From contig NZ_CP017248.1 in NCBI RefSeq assembly GCF_001735805.1, positions 8,866,001 through 8,930,000 on the forward strand: 64,000 bases of DNA, read 5' to 3'. The stretch is from Streptomyces fodineus. Lineage in GTDB: Bacteria > Actinomycetota > Actinomycetes > Streptomycetales > Streptomycetaceae. A program made the position numbers and the translations under genes. The notes under the pieces were generated by a model that was not told the origin of the DNA, made no database searches, and worked only from the letters and a program-made list of their open reading frames with translations. Positions 15,713-24,331 of the stretch are shown here, one piece after another (the stretch's first letter is position 1; every line of letters begins with the position of its first letter).

Positions 15713-16078
15713 TCAGTGGGCGCCGAGCCCGCCGCCACCGAACGAGCCGCTGGAACCCCGGCTCCAGCGCGGACGATCCTTCGACGCGCTCGGCCTGGTG
15801 TCCATGTTGCTCAGCTCGTACGGGGTGAGCGGACGCTCCCCCTTGGGGATCTGGGGAATCTCCTGGGACTCCCTGTTCTCCCGTACTTCGCCCACCGCCC
15901 CCTCCGGCGGCAGCTTGGGCTGTTCCTCGGGCCGCGGCCGGGGCGACTCGCGGTACTTGACGCGGGAGGTCATCCAGAAGCCGCCGGCGAGCAGGGCCAG
16001 GACGCCCATGGCCACGATGAACAGGACGAGGCTCATCAGGCCGCTCGCCGCGGCCAGCTGCATCGATGCGGTATCCAT
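15713..16078 (-). CDS. DUF6479 family single-pass membrane protein
   Basis: A 121-residue protein with one transmembrane helix (GLMSLVLFIVAMGVLALLAG), then a basic juxtamembrane WMTSRVKYRE. The conserved cytoplasmic tail is typical of this Streptomyces family: PRPRPEEQPKLPPEGAVGEV, a RENRESQEIP segment, RPLTPYELSNMDTR, and the final PRWSRGSSGSFGGGG. Function unknown; members are widespread in the genus, often in multiple copies. The start is uncertain because the ribosome site is weak; Met6 is an alternative. Confidence 0.8.
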   Translation of the reverse strand: MDTASMQLAAASGLMSLVLFIVAMGVLALLAGGFWMTSRVKYRESPRPRPEEQPKLPPEGAVGEVRENRESQEIPQIPKGERPLTPYELSNMDTRPSASKDRPRWSRGSSGSFGGGGLGAH

Positions 16079-16224
16079 AGGACAGGGATACCCCGCCCAG
16101 AAGCGGACGAACCGGACGCTATGTGTGACGGGTGGCGGACGTAGGGCGACCAAGCCCGGATCAGGGTCCCTCAGGCCCTGTACAACGGTGGTTTGCGGCC
16201 TTGCGCCCCGGCTACCCGGACGGT

Positions 16225-16596
16225 GTGACAACGCCGACTTCGCAGCAGCTCTACCGGTTCCTGGAGGACCGCTTCGCCTGTGCGCAGGCGTGCACGGAGT
16301 GCGCCCGGGCCTGTGCGGTGCGCGCGAGTCTCGCCGATCCCGACGGCACCGAGCGCCAGGAACGGGTCCGCAGACTGGGCATCATGTGCGCCGAGGTGTG
16401 CGACGCCACGTGCCGCGTGCTGGGTGAGGAGAGCCGGCAGGACGAGGGGGAGATCCGGGTCCGGCTGGAGTGGTGCCGCTCGGTCTGCGAGGAGTCCGCC
16501 CGGGCCTTCGGCGACCAGCCCGGCGCCGAGTCGGCCGAGGCGGCCTGCCGGTCCTGCGCCGACGCCTGCTCGGAGTTCCTGGAGAGCCTCGTATGA
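16225..16596 (+). CDS. Cys-rich four-helix bundle (Csp-like, DUF326) protein
   Basis: A 123-residue protein with twelve Cys, mostly in C-x3-C and related spacings on predicted helices: FACAQACTECARAC, GIMCAEVCDATCR, EWCRSVCE and AACRSCADACSEF. This pattern matches four-helix-bundle copper-storage proteins and DUF326 ferredoxin-like entries, which bind many Cu(I) ions along the bundle. No twin-Arg or Sec signal is seen, so a cytosolic copper-storage or buffering role is the best guess. GTG start chosen by alignment of the first helix; the ribosome site is weak. Divergent from the DUF6479 gene. Confidence 0.75.
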   Translation: MTTPTSQQLYRFLEDRFACAQACTECARACAVRASLADPDGTERQERVRRLGIMCAEVCDATCRVLGEESRQDEGEIRVRLEWCRSVCEESARAFGDQPGAESAEAACRSCADACSEFLESLV

Positions 16597-16664
16597 CGGC
16601 CGGCCCGGCCGAGCGCTCCGCGCGGTCCGGCGGAATTCCCCCGCGGCACGTCATTCCCTATTTC

Positions 16665-16678
16665 TGAAACACGTTCTA
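16665..16678. promoter_or_regulatory. KstR-type operator candidate
   Basis: TGAAACACGTTCTA matches the published actinobacterial KstR consensus TNNAACNNGTTNNA at every fixed position. It lies 45 bases before the acyl-CoA dehydrogenase start, a typical place for a repressor site. KstR is a TetR repressor of steroid catabolism; its gene is not in this window. Confidence 0.6.
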
Positions 16679-16722
16679 CGGTGTGCGCCGTCAGGACCGC
16701 CCTTGGGGAGCCTGGAGGCGCC

Positions 16723-17901
16723 GTGCATCTCGACCACACGCCCGAACAGCTGCGACTGCGCGCCGAACTGCGCGCCTACTTCGCCCAGCTGGTCCCGGAC
16801 AACGCCTACGCCCGGTACGCCGACCCGGCCGCGCAGAAGCGGTTCTACCGCGCCACCATCCGCCGGCTCGGCACCGACGGCTGGCTCGGCGTCGGCTGGC
16901 CGAAGGAGTACGGCGGGCGCGGCATGACCGCGATGGAGCAGTTCATCTTCTTCGACGAGGCCGCGCAGGCGGGCGTACCGCTGCCGCTGATGGCGCTGAA
17001 CACGGTCGGCCCGACGCTGATGCGGTTCGGCACCGAGGAGCAGAAGGCGTACTTCCTGCCGCGTGTCCTCTCCGGCGAGATCGACTTCGCGATCGGCTAC
17101 AGTGAGCCGGACGCCGGCACCGACCTGGCCTCGCTGAAGACCAGGGCCGTACGGGACGGGGACGACTACGTCGTCAACGGGCAGAAGATCTGGACGACGA
17201 ACGGCGACACCGCGGACTGGGTGTGGCTGGCGGTGCGCACCGACCCCGCCGCCCCGCCGCACAAGGGCATCACCATGCTGCTGGTGCCGACCTCCGACCC
17301 GGGCTACTCCTGCACGGTGATCAACACGCTCGCCTCCCACGACACCACCGCGAGCTACTACGAGAACATCCGCGTCCCGGTCTCCCGCCGCGTCGGCGAG
17401 GAGAACCAGGGCTGGCGGCTGATCACCAACCAGCTCAACCACGAACGCGTCACCCTCGCCGCGCACGGCACCATGGCCATCCGCGCGCTGTCCGACGTGC
17501 AGCGCTGGGCGCGCGAGACCAAGCTCGCCGACGGCCGCCGGGTGGCCGACCTGCCCTGGGTGCGCCGGCTGCTGGCCCGTACCCACACCCGGCTCGACGC
17601 GCTGAAGCTCCTGAACTGGCAGATGGTCACCGCCGTCCAGGACGGCACGCTCACCCCGCAGGACGCCTCCGCCGTCAAGGTCTACGGCTCAGAAGCCCGG
17701 CGGGACGCCTACGCCTGGCTCATGGAGATCGTCGCAGCGGCCGGTCCCTTGAAGGAGGGCTCGGCGGGCGCCGTCCTGCACGGTGAGCTGGAACGCGGCT
17801 ACCGCTCGGCGGTCATCTTCACCTTCGGCGGCGGCAACAACGAGATCCAGCGCGAGATCATCTCCTGGATCGGCCTGGGAATGCCGAGGGTGCGGCGCTA
17901 G
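16723..17901 (+). CDS. Acyl-CoA dehydrogenase family protein
   Basis: A 392-residue FAD enzyme. The helical N-terminus (HTPEQLRLRAELRAYFAQLV) leads to WPKEYGGRG. The FAD- and substrate-binding segment IGYSEPDAGTDLASLKTRAV and VNGQKIWTTNGDTADW form the middle, and GGGNNEIQREIISWIGLGMP ends it. The overall style resembles the dehydrogenases of steroid or CoA-thioester catabolism. The IYEGT motif carrying the base in MCAD-type enzymes is replaced by FTFGGGN, so the base must be elsewhere. GTG start 5 bases after GGAGG. A KstR-type palindrome precedes it. It converges on the DevR-like gene 28 bases away. Substrate unknown. Confidence 0.85.
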   Translation: MHLDHTPEQLRLRAELRAYFAQLVPDNAYARYADPAAQKRFYRATIRRLGTDGWLGVGWPKEYGGRGMTAMEQFIFFDEAAQAGVPLPLMALNTVGPTLMRFGTEEQKAYFLPRVLSGEIDFAIGYSEPDAGTDLASLKTRAVRDGDDYVVNGQKIWTTNGDTADWVWLAVRTDPAAPPHKGITMLLVPTSDPGYSCTVINTLASHDTTASYYENIRVPVSRRVGEENQGWRLITNQLNHERVTLAAHGTMAIRALSDVQRWARETKLADGRRVADLPWVRRLLARTHTRLDALKLLNWQMVTAVQDGTLTPQDASAVKVYGSEARRDAYAWLMEIVAAAGPLKEGSAGAVLHGELERGYRSAVIFTFGGGNNEIQREIISWIGLGMPRVRR

Positions 17902-17929
17902 CCGGCGGCGAGCGGCGGCTGGGGCGGCC

Positions 17930-18631
17930 TCACCGAGCCGGGCGCGCCCCGGAGTCACGCGGCTCCAGGTGCGAGGCGAGGACCGCCGCCTGGACCCGGC
18001 GCTGGACGCCCAGCTTGGCCAGCATCCGAGAGATGTGGTTCTTGACGGTCTTCTCCGACAGATAGAGCCTCTTGCCGATCTCACGGTTGGTGAGACCGTC
18101 CCCGATCAGGGCGAGGATGTCCCGTTCGCGCGGCGACAGGGTCTCCAGCTCGGGCGGCACCGCCGGGCTGTCCGCCGGGTCGGTCCGCAGGGAGCGCATG
18201 AGCCTGGCCGTGGTCGCCGGGTCGAGCATCGACTGGCCCGAGGCGACGGTGCGGACCGCGGAGACGAGATCGGAGCCCTTGATCTGCTTCAGCACATAGC
18301 CGGAGGCCCCGGCCATGATGGCGTCCAGCAGGGCGTCATCGTCGTCGAACGAGGTCAGCATCAGGCACGCCAGCTGCGGCATCCTGCTGCGCAGTTCCCG
18401 GCAGACCGTGATGCCGTCCCCGTCCGGCAGCCGTACGTCGAGCACGGCGACGTGCGGGCGCAGCGCGGGGCTGCGGACGAGCGCGTGCTCGGCGGTGTCC
18501 GCGTCGCCGACCACGGAGATGTCCGGTTCGGCGTCGAGCAGGTCGGTCAGGCCACGTCGTACGACCTCGTGGTCGTCCAGCAGGAACACACGGATCGGGT
18601 TCTGCTCCGTGAAGGTGCGTGCTTCGGTCAT
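17930..18631 (-). CDS. DevR/OsdR-like NarL-family response regulator
   Basis: A 233-residue response regulator. The receiver has FLLDDHEVVRRGL (Asp19/Asp20) and VAVLDVRLPDGDG with the phospho-acceptor Asp65. The C-terminal LuxR helix-turn-helix is LSPRERDILALIGDGLTNRE, then LYLSEKTVKNHISRMLAKLG, very close to the style of mycobacterial DevR and Streptomyces OsdR, which control dormancy and low-oxygen genes. GAGAGGTC precedes the ATG. A GGGCC-N4-GGCCC site lies upstream, suggesting autoregulation. The likely partner kinase is encoded at 25047-26768; pairing is inferred from context. Confidence 0.88.
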   Translation of the reverse strand: MTEARTFTEQNPIRVFLLDDHEVVRRGLTDLLDAEPDISVVGDADTAEHALVRSPALRPHVAVLDVRLPDGDGITVCRELRSRMPQLACLMLTSFDDDDALLDAIMAGASGYVLKQIKGSDLVSAVRTVASGQSMLDPATTARLMRSLRTDPADSPAVPPELETLSPRERDILALIGDGLTNREIGKRLYLSEKTVKNHISRMLAKLGVQRRVQAAVLASHLEPRDSGARPAR

Positions 18632-18941
18632 GACGACCTCTCGTTCCCCGGGGACGAACAGAACTGCGGGGCTGCCCACGGCTGATGATCCATCCATCCG
18701 TGCCGTAGGGACTAGGGCCGACCGGCCCCACTCACGCCGTGATCGACGGACGCGAGGTCGGTCCGCACGCCCACCACCTTGACGGCGACCACGCCCACCA
18801 CCCGGCCCCCGCCCTCCAGCACGGCGTCGCCGGCGCCGGCAGAGGGCCTCTCGGCCCCGCGCAGGGACTTGCGGCCCCTGACCCCCGGGCCGCCGCGTCC
18901 CCACGCTGGAAGCGGATCCGTGGTCCCGGGAGGTGGAGACG
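18632..18941. other. Divergent intergenic region with DevR-box-like site
   Basis: 310 bases between the DevR-like gene and the decayed universal stress protein. It carries the motif at 18715-18728; otherwise I see nothing coding. Confidence 0.6.
18715..18728. promoter_or_regulatory. DevR-box-like site GGGCCGACCGGCCC
   Basis: GGGCC-N4-GGCCC, 84 bases upstream of the DevR-like start and shared with the divergent universal stress protein remnant. It has the same 5-4-5 layout as the mycobacterial DevR core GGGAC-N4-GTCCC. Confidence 0.65.
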
Positions 18942-19444
18942 ATGACCCGAACCGTCACGGCAGGTCTCGACGGCTCGCCCGAGCGCCGCGCCGCCGCCGA
19001 ATGGGCGGCGCGCGAAGCAGGGCTACGGCATCTGCCGCTGAGGATCGTCCACGTCCGGGAGCCCGTGCCCGCGCCGGCCGCTCAGGCCCCGCTGCTCGGT
19101 GGCGAGACCGATCAGGGCTGGACCGAGCGGGTTCCCCGTGAGAGGCATCCCTGCGTGCGGTGCCCGTACGGGCTTGGCGACGCCCCCCGCACACGATCAC
19201 CGGTCGCCTCCGGCCCGCCGGCGAACCGGTACCGGCCGAGCGGCAGCGGGCCGTAGCGCTGCTGGACGAGGCCCTGTGGGACGCGCCGCCCGCCGCAGGC
19301 GCGTCGCCGCACCGTCGAGGGCCACGCCCGCGACGCCCTGCTCGCCGTCTGTGCCCGGCGCCACGGCCGCCGGCTCGGCCGGGTCGTCCACGGGGCACTG
19401 CACCACGCGGCGTGCCCGGTGGCCGTCGTATCCGAAATTTTCTG
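18942..19444 (+). pseudogene. Universal stress protein, degraded
   Basis: The N-terminus is a clear UspA start (MTRTVTAGLDGSPERRAAAE, REAGLRHLPLRIVHVRE) behind GGGAGGTGGAG. After about residue 65 the frame is lost. A matching C-terminus appears in another frame: HGRRLGRVVHGALHHAACPV followed by AVVSEIF and a TGA at 19442, the usual end of the fold. The middle is too short and garbled to join by one shift, so several indels or a deletion have occurred. It lies in the DevR-like island next to a DevR-box-like site, where intact Usp genes are usual. Confidence 0.75.
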
Positions 19445-19491
19445 ACAATCCAGGCAAACTGACCGCCCATGGATCACACATCGGAGGACCC

Positions 19492-21873
19492 ATGCCCACG
19501 GCCGCCCACCCGGACGCCCCCGCACTCACCGACGAGGAACTGCGCACCCTGGACGCCCACTGGCGCGCCGCCAACTACCTGGCGGCGGGCCAGATCTACC
19601 TCATGGCCAACCCGCTGCTGACCGAGCCGCTCAGGCCCGAGCACATCAAGCCCCGGCTGCTCGGCCACTGGGGCACCTCGCCCGGCCTGAACCTCGTGTA
19701 CACGCACCTCAACCGTGTGATCAAGGCGCGCGGACTTGACGCCCTGTGCGTGTGGGGGCCGGGACACGGGGGACCGGCCGTCCTCGCCGGTTCCTGGCTG
19801 GAGGGCAGTTACAGCGAGACCTACCCCGACGTCTCACGCGACGCGGCCGGCATGGAGCGGCTGTTCCGGCAGTTCTCCTTCCCCGGCGGTGTGCCCAGCC
19901 ATGTGGCCCCGGAGACCCCGGGCTCGATTCACGAGGGCGGCGAACTCGGCTACTCCCTCGCGCACGCCTACGGCGCCGCCTTCGACAACCCGGGCCTGCT
20001 GGTGGCCTGTGTGATCGGCGACGGCGAGGCGGAGACCGGGCCGCTGGCCGCCTCCTGGCACTCCAACAAGTTCCTCGACCCGGTGCACGACGGCGCCGTC
20101 CTGCCGATCCTGCACCTCAACGGCTACAAGATCGCCAACCCGACCGTGCTGTCCCGGCTGCCCGAATCCGAACTCGACGCGCTGCTGCGGGGGTACGGCC
20201 ACGAACCCCTGCACGTCACCGGCGACGACCCTGCCGCGGTGCACCGCGCCCTGGCCGGCGCGCTCGACGAGGCGCTGGACCGTATCGCCCTGATGCAGCG
20301 CACCGCCCGCGAGGAGGGCATCGCCGAGCGCGTGCACTGGCCGGTGATCGTGCTGCGCACCCCGAAGGGCTGGACCGGCCCCGCCGAGGTCGACGGCGAA
20401 CCGGTGGCGGGCACCTGGCGCTCCCACCAGGTCCCGCTGGCCATGGTGCGCGAGAATCCGGCGCATCTGCGGCAGCTGGAGCAGTGGCTGCGCTCGTACC
20501 GGCCCGAGGAGCTGTTCGACGCGGACGGCCGTCCTGTCACGGAGGTCCTCGCCTGCGTCCCCGAGGGGGCGAAGCGACTCGGAGCAACCCCGTACGCCAA
20601 CGGCGGCCTCTTCGTCCGCGAGCTGCCGCTGCCCTCCCTCGACACCTTCGCCGTACCCGTCGACAAGCCGGGCTCCACGCTGCACGAGCCGACCCGGGTG
20701 CTCGGTGGTCTCCTCGCCCAGGTCATGAACGACACCCGGTCGCGCCGGGACTTCCGCCTCGTCGGCCCGGACGAGACGGCCTCCAACCGGCTCCAGGCCG
20801 TCTTCGGCGCCAGCGGCAAGGCCTGGCAGGCCGGGCTGCTCCCGGTGGACGAACACCTGGACCGGCACGGCCGGGTGATGGAGATCCTCTCCGAACACCT
20901 CTGCCAGGGCTGGCTGGAAGGCTATCTGCTGACCGGCCGGCACGGCCTGTTCTCCTGCTACGAGGCGTTCGTGCACATCGTCGACTCGATGGTCAACCAG
21001 CACATCAAGTGGCTCAGGACATCCCGTGAACTGCCCTGGCGGGCTCCGATCCCGTCCCTCAACTACCTGCTCACCTCACATGTGTGGCGCCAGGACCACA
21101 ACGGCTTCTCCCACCAGGACCCCGGGTTCGTGGATCACGTCCTCAACAAGAGCCCGTCGGTCGTGCGGGTCTACCTGCCGCCGGACGCCAACACGCTCCT
21201 GTCCGTGGCCGACCACGTCCTGCGCAGTCGCGACTACGTCAATGTCGTCGTGGCCGGCAAGCAGCCCTGCTTCGACTGGCTGACCATGGACCAGGCCAGG
21301 GTGCACTGCGCGCGCGGCGCGGGAATCTGGGACTGGGCGGGCACCGAGAACGGCGGCGAGCCCGACGTCGTCCTCGCCTGCGCCGGTGACGTGCCCACCC
21401 AGGAGGTGCTGGCGGCCGCACAGCTGCTGCGCCGGCACCTGCCGCAGCTCGCGGTGCGGGTGGTGAACGTGGTCGACATGACACGGCTGCTGCCGCACGA
21501 GGCACACCCGCACGGGATGACCGACTTCGAGTACGACGGGCTGTTCACGGCGGACAAGCCGGTGGTCTTCGCCTACCACGGCTACCCGTGGCTGGTCCAC
21601 CGCCTCGCCTACAGCCGTACCGGGCACAAGAACCTTCATGTCCGCGGATACAAGGAGGCCGGCAGCACGACCACCCCGTTCGACATGGTCGTACGCAATG
21701 ACCTCGACCGGTACCGGCTCGTCATGGACGTCATCGACCGAGTCCCCGGCCTCGCCGTACGCGCCGCCGCGGTACGCCAGACGATGGCCGACACCCGCAC
21801 CCGCCATCACACGTGGATCCGCGCCCACGGCACCGACCTGCCCGAGGTCGCCGAGTGGAGCTGGAACAGCTGA
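19492..21873 (+). CDS. xfp: Phosphoketolase (xylulose-5-P/fructose-6-P)
   Basis: A 793-residue thiamine-diphosphate enzyme that cleaves xylulose 5-phosphate or fructose 6-phosphate with phosphate to acetyl phosphate plus glyceraldehyde 3-phosphate or erythrose 4-phosphate. Family landmarks are LLGHWGTSPGLNLVYTHLNR, GPGHGGPAVLAG, SFPGGVPSHVAPETPGSIHE, the ThDP/metal motif VIGDGEAETGPLAASWHSNK, and the DHNGFSHQDPGF segment of the second half. Length is normal. GGAGGA precedes the ATG by 5 bases. Acetyl phosphate formation yields ATP without respiration, which fits the surrounding DevR-like low-oxygen island. It converges on the STAS gene. Confidence 0.93.
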   Translation: MPTAAHPDAPALTDEELRTLDAHWRAANYLAAGQIYLMANPLLTEPLRPEHIKPRLLGHWGTSPGLNLVYTHLNRVIKARGLDALCVWGPGHGGPAVLAGSWLEGSYSETYPDVSRDAAGMERLFRQFSFPGGVPSHVAPETPGSIHEGGELGYSLAHAYGAAFDNPGLLVACVIGDGEAETGPLAASWHSNKFLDPVHDGAVLPILHLNGYKIANPTVLSRLPESELDALLRGYGHEPLHVTGDDPAAVHRALAGALDEALDRIALMQRTAREEGIAERVHWPVIVLRTPKGWTGPAEVDGEPVAGTWRSHQVPLAMVRENPAHLRQLEQWLRSYRPEELFDADGRPVTEVLACVPEGAKRLGATPYANGGLFVRELPLPSLDTFAVPVDKPGSTLHEPTRVLGGLLAQVMNDTRSRRDFRLVGPDETASNRLQAVFGASGKAWQAGLLPVDEHLDRHGRVMEILSEHLCQGWLEGYLLTGRHGLFSCYEAFVHIVDSMVNQHIKWLRTSRELPWRAPIPSLNYLLTSHVWRQDHNGFSHQDPGFVDHVLNKSPSVVRVYLPPDANTLLSVADHVLRSRDYVNVVVAGKQPCFDWLTMDQARVHCARGAGIWDWAGTENGGEPDVVLACAGDVPTQEVLAAAQLLRRHLPQLAVRVVNVVDMTRLLPHEAHPHGMTDFEYDGLFTADKPVVFAYHGYPWLVHRLAYSRTGHKNLHVRGYKEAGSTTTPFDMVVRNDLDRYRLVMDVIDRVPGLAVRAAAVRQTMADTRTRHHTWIRAHGTDLPEVAEWSWNS

Positions 21874-21915
21874 GCGCCGAGGGCCGGGTACGCCGGGCGC
21901 GACGCCGGCGGGGCT

Positions 21916-22311
21916 TCATGAGGAGATGATCGGGTCCGGCAGAGGATGGGGGAGACGTGTGTGCATCTCGAAGACATCGCTGAGGCCGGTGACCTGGAGC
22001 ATCCGGCGGAAGCCCACGCTCTCCGAGACCAGCCGCAGCCGGCCCTGCCGGGCCAGTGCGCGGTTGCGGGCCCGGCACAGGACGCCCAGCCCGGCGCAGT
22101 CGATGAACCGGACCAAGCGCAGGTCCAGCACCAGCTCGGGGTGCGGATGCGCCGTGAGCGTGTCGAGCCGCTCGGACAGCGCGGGCGCCGTCAGCAGATC
22201 GATCTCGCCCCGCAGGGCAACGACGGTTGCTCCGCCGACCACGCGATGGGCCGCGACCACGTCCTCCCGGGTGTGCTGCGGTGCCACTCGCGGGGTGTCG
22301 TTCTCGGACAT
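21916..22311 (-). CDS. STAS domain protein (anti-sigma factor antagonist family)
   Basis: A 131-residue single STAS domain: strand VVALRGEIDLLTAPALSERL, then LVLDLRLVRFIDCAGLGVLC. In classical antagonists such as SpoIIAA the motif is DSSG and its first Ser is phosphorylated by an anti-sigma kinase. Here Cys72 replaces that Ser (DCAG), so control by phosphorylation is unlikely at that site and redox control or constitutive binding is possible. It is divergent from the alcohol dehydrogenase and shares the DevR-box-like site at 22348-22361. Confidence 0.8.
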   Translation of the reverse strand: MSENDTPRVAPQHTREDVVAAHRVVGGATVVALRGEIDLLTAPALSERLDTLTAHPHPELVLDLRLVRFIDCAGLGVLCRARNRALARQGRLRLVSESVGFRRMLQVTGLSDVFEMHTRLPHPLPDPIISS

Positions 22312-22347
22312 GAGAAGAGCGAACCGGGGACACCGGCCGGGACGGTA

Positions 22348-22361
22348 GGGCCATCCGGCCC
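22348..22361. promoter_or_regulatory. DevR-box-like site GGGCCATCCGGCCC
   Basis: GGGCC-N4-GGCCC in the divergent region between the STAS gene (37 bases away) and the zinc alcohol dehydrogenase. Confidence 0.65.
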
Positions 22362-22564
22362 TGGGCGCCCGTCCGTATGGGCAACAACCGGCTCCGGGCG
22401 GGCGCCCGTGCGCGCGAGGGGCACCGTCCGGCCGAGAGGGGAGGGCCGGACGGCCCAAGCGGCATCGCTCACCGACTGGTGAAGCTGGACATACAGGATG
22501 ATTCCGGCGCCGTACCGGAGCCATGGTTTCCGCCGCGGACCGACCGAAGAGGGTGAGGAGCGCC

Positions 22565-23635
22565 ATGAAAGGCTTCGTCTTCCACGGCCTCGGACAGGCG
22601 TCCTGGCAGGACGTCCCGGACCCGGCCGTCAAGGAGCCCACCGACGCGATCGTGAAGGTCGGCGCGGTGACCATCTGCGGGACGGACCTGCACATCCTCA
22701 AGGGCGACGTCCCCGAGGTCCACCCCGGCACGGTGCTCGGCCACGAGGCGGTCGGCGAGATCGTCGAGGCCGGCGGCGACGTACGCACCGTACGCCCCGA
22801 GGACCGGGTGCTGATCTCCTGCATCACCTCCTGCGGACGGTGCCGGTTCTGCCGGGACGGCTCCTACGGCCAGTGCCGGGGCGGCGGAGGCTGGATCCTC
22901 GGCCACCTCATCGACGGCACCCAGGCCGAGTACGTCCGTGTGCCGCACGCCGACCTGTCCGTCCACCCGCTGCCCGCCACCGTGCCCGGCGAGGACGCCG
23001 TCCTGCTCGCGGACATCTTCCCCACCTCCTACGAGGTCGGCGTCCTCAACGGGCGGGTACGACCCGGGGACACCGTCGTGATCGTCGGCGCCGGCCCGAT
23101 CGGACTGGCGGCCATCGTCACGGCGCACCTGTTCGCCCCGGAGCGGATCATCTCGGTCGACATGGCTCCGGCCCGGCTGGAGGCCGCCCGGCGGCTCGGT
23201 GCCGACGCTGTCGCGGACGCCCGGGAGGCCCCGGGTGAGCTGGTCGCCGACCTGACCGACGGGCTCGGCGCGGACGTGGTCATGGAGGCGGTCGGCGCAC
23301 CCGAGAGCTTCGAGCTGTGCACCCGTCTGGTCCGCCCCGGCGGACACGTGGCCAACATCGGCGTACACGGCAAGCCCGCCACGCTGCACCTCGAAGACCT
23401 CTGGGCCAAGAACGTGACCATCACCACGGGCCTGGTGGACACCTCCTCCACCCCCACCCTGCTGCGGATGGCCGCCGCCGGCCGGCTGCCGACCGGGCAA
23501 CTGATCACCCACACCTTCCCGCTGGACCACATGGAAGAGGCGTACGAGGTCTTCGCCAAGGCCGCCGAGACCGGCGCGCTCAAGGTGGTGCTCGGCGGGG
23601 AGCAGCACGCGGAAGTCGCCGTTCCCGCGGCCTGA
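22565..23635 (+). CDS. Zinc-dependent alcohol dehydrogenase
   Basis: A 356-residue medium-chain dehydrogenase. Catalytic zinc ligands are Cys38 (TICGTDLH) and His60-Glu61 (VLGHEAVG); structural zinc Cys are 90, 93, 96 and 104 (SCGRCRFCRDGSYGQC). The nucleotide fold is VVIVGAGPIGLAAIV, with Asp in IISVDMAP suggesting NAD(H). Substrate is unknown. GAGGAG lies 5 bases before the ATG. The HTH-pyridoxamine-oxidase gene follows 21 bases downstream, so they are probably one operon driven from the DevR-box-like promoter. NAD recycling under oxygen limitation is a reasonable role in this context. Confidence 0.88.
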   Translation: MKGFVFHGLGQASWQDVPDPAVKEPTDAIVKVGAVTICGTDLHILKGDVPEVHPGTVLGHEAVGEIVEAGGDVRTVRPEDRVLISCITSCGRCRFCRDGSYGQCRGGGGWILGHLIDGTQAEYVRVPHADLSVHPLPATVPGEDAVLLADIFPTSYEVGVLNGRVRPGDTVVIVGAGPIGLAAIVTAHLFAPERIISVDMAPARLEAARRLGADAVADAREAPGELVADLTDGLGADVVMEAVGAPESFELCTRLVRPGGHVANIGVHGKPATLHLEDLWAKNVTITTGLVDTSSTPTLLRMAAAGRLPTGQLITHTFPLDHMEEAYEVFAKAAETGALKVVLGGEQHAEVAVPAA

Positions 23636-23656
23636 TCGAGAAGGAGCGTGCCGGCC

Positions 23657-24331
23657 ATGACCGAACGGACGCGAGCGAACGTGACGACGCAGACGCCGCT
23701 GGGCGACCTGGGCCGCCGTCTTGCCGCCCGGCGGGCACAGCTCGGCCTGACCCGAGGCGAGGTGGCCGCGCGCGCCGGCATGGCGGCCGCCTACCTCGGT
23801 TATCTGGAGGAGCATCCGGGCGGCGCCCCCGGCACCGGCCCCCTGATCAAGCTGGCCGAGGCGCTGGAGACCACGGTGACCGAGCTGACCGGCGGCGCCG
23901 TCGACGTGCCGCCGGGACCCGGGCGCGCCGGGCGCGAGCCCCGCTTCACCGAGCTGACACCCGCCGAGTGCCGGTCGCTGCTGGGCACGCACGGCGTGGG
24001 CCGGCTCGCGGTGTCCACCGGCACCGGGCCCGTCATCGTGCCCGTCAACTACGGTGTCGTCGACGACGCGATCGCCTTCCGGACCGCCCTCGGGGCGACC
24101 CCGTCCCTCGCGGCCGGCCAAGAGGTGGCGTTCGAGGTCGACCGCATCGATGACGCTTTCAGCCAGGGCTGGAGCGTCCTGGTCCGCGGACACGCGCGGA
24201 CGGTGACCGACGAGCGGGAACAGCGACGACTCACCGAGCAGGCGTACAGCGCCCCTTGGGCGGGTGGCACGCGGGACCTGTGGGTGCGCGTCGAGCCCCG
24301 CACGGTGACCGGACGCCGGATCACGGCCTGA
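23657..24331 (+). CDS. HTH (Xre) domain fused to pyridoxamine-oxidase-like flavin domain
   Basis: A 224-residue fusion. Residues about 16-75 are a Cro/CI-type helix-turn-helix (LGDLGRRLAARRAQLGLTRG, RAGMAAAYLGYLEEH). Residues about 95-220 are a split-barrel flavin-binding domain of the pyridoxamine 5'-phosphate oxidase superfamily (LGTHGVGRLAVSTGTGPVIV, PVNYGVVDD, FEVDRIDDAFSQGWSVLVRG). A flavin or F420 domain on a DNA-binding domain suggests a redox-sensing regulator, but neither cofactor nor target is shown. AAGGAG lies 10 bases before the ATG. It follows the alcohol dehydrogenase and its last 11 bases overlap the convergent gene. Confidence 0.8.
   Translation: MTERTRANVTTQTPLGDLGRRLAARRAQLGLTRGEVAARAGMAAAYLGYLEEHPGGAPGTGPLIKLAEALETTVTELTGGAVDVPPGPGRAGREPRFTELTPAECRSLLGTHGVGRLAVSTGTGPVIVPVNYGVVDDAIAFRTALGATPSLAAGQEVAFEVDRIDDAFSQGWSVLVRGHARTVTDEREQRRLTEQAYSAPWAGGTRDLWVRVEPRTVTGRRITA

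Noticed and set aside
15713..15740. Gly-rich end of the DUF6479 protein as a low-complexity artefact
   Set aside because: The SSGSFGGGG ending recurs in this family, so the gene is considered real.
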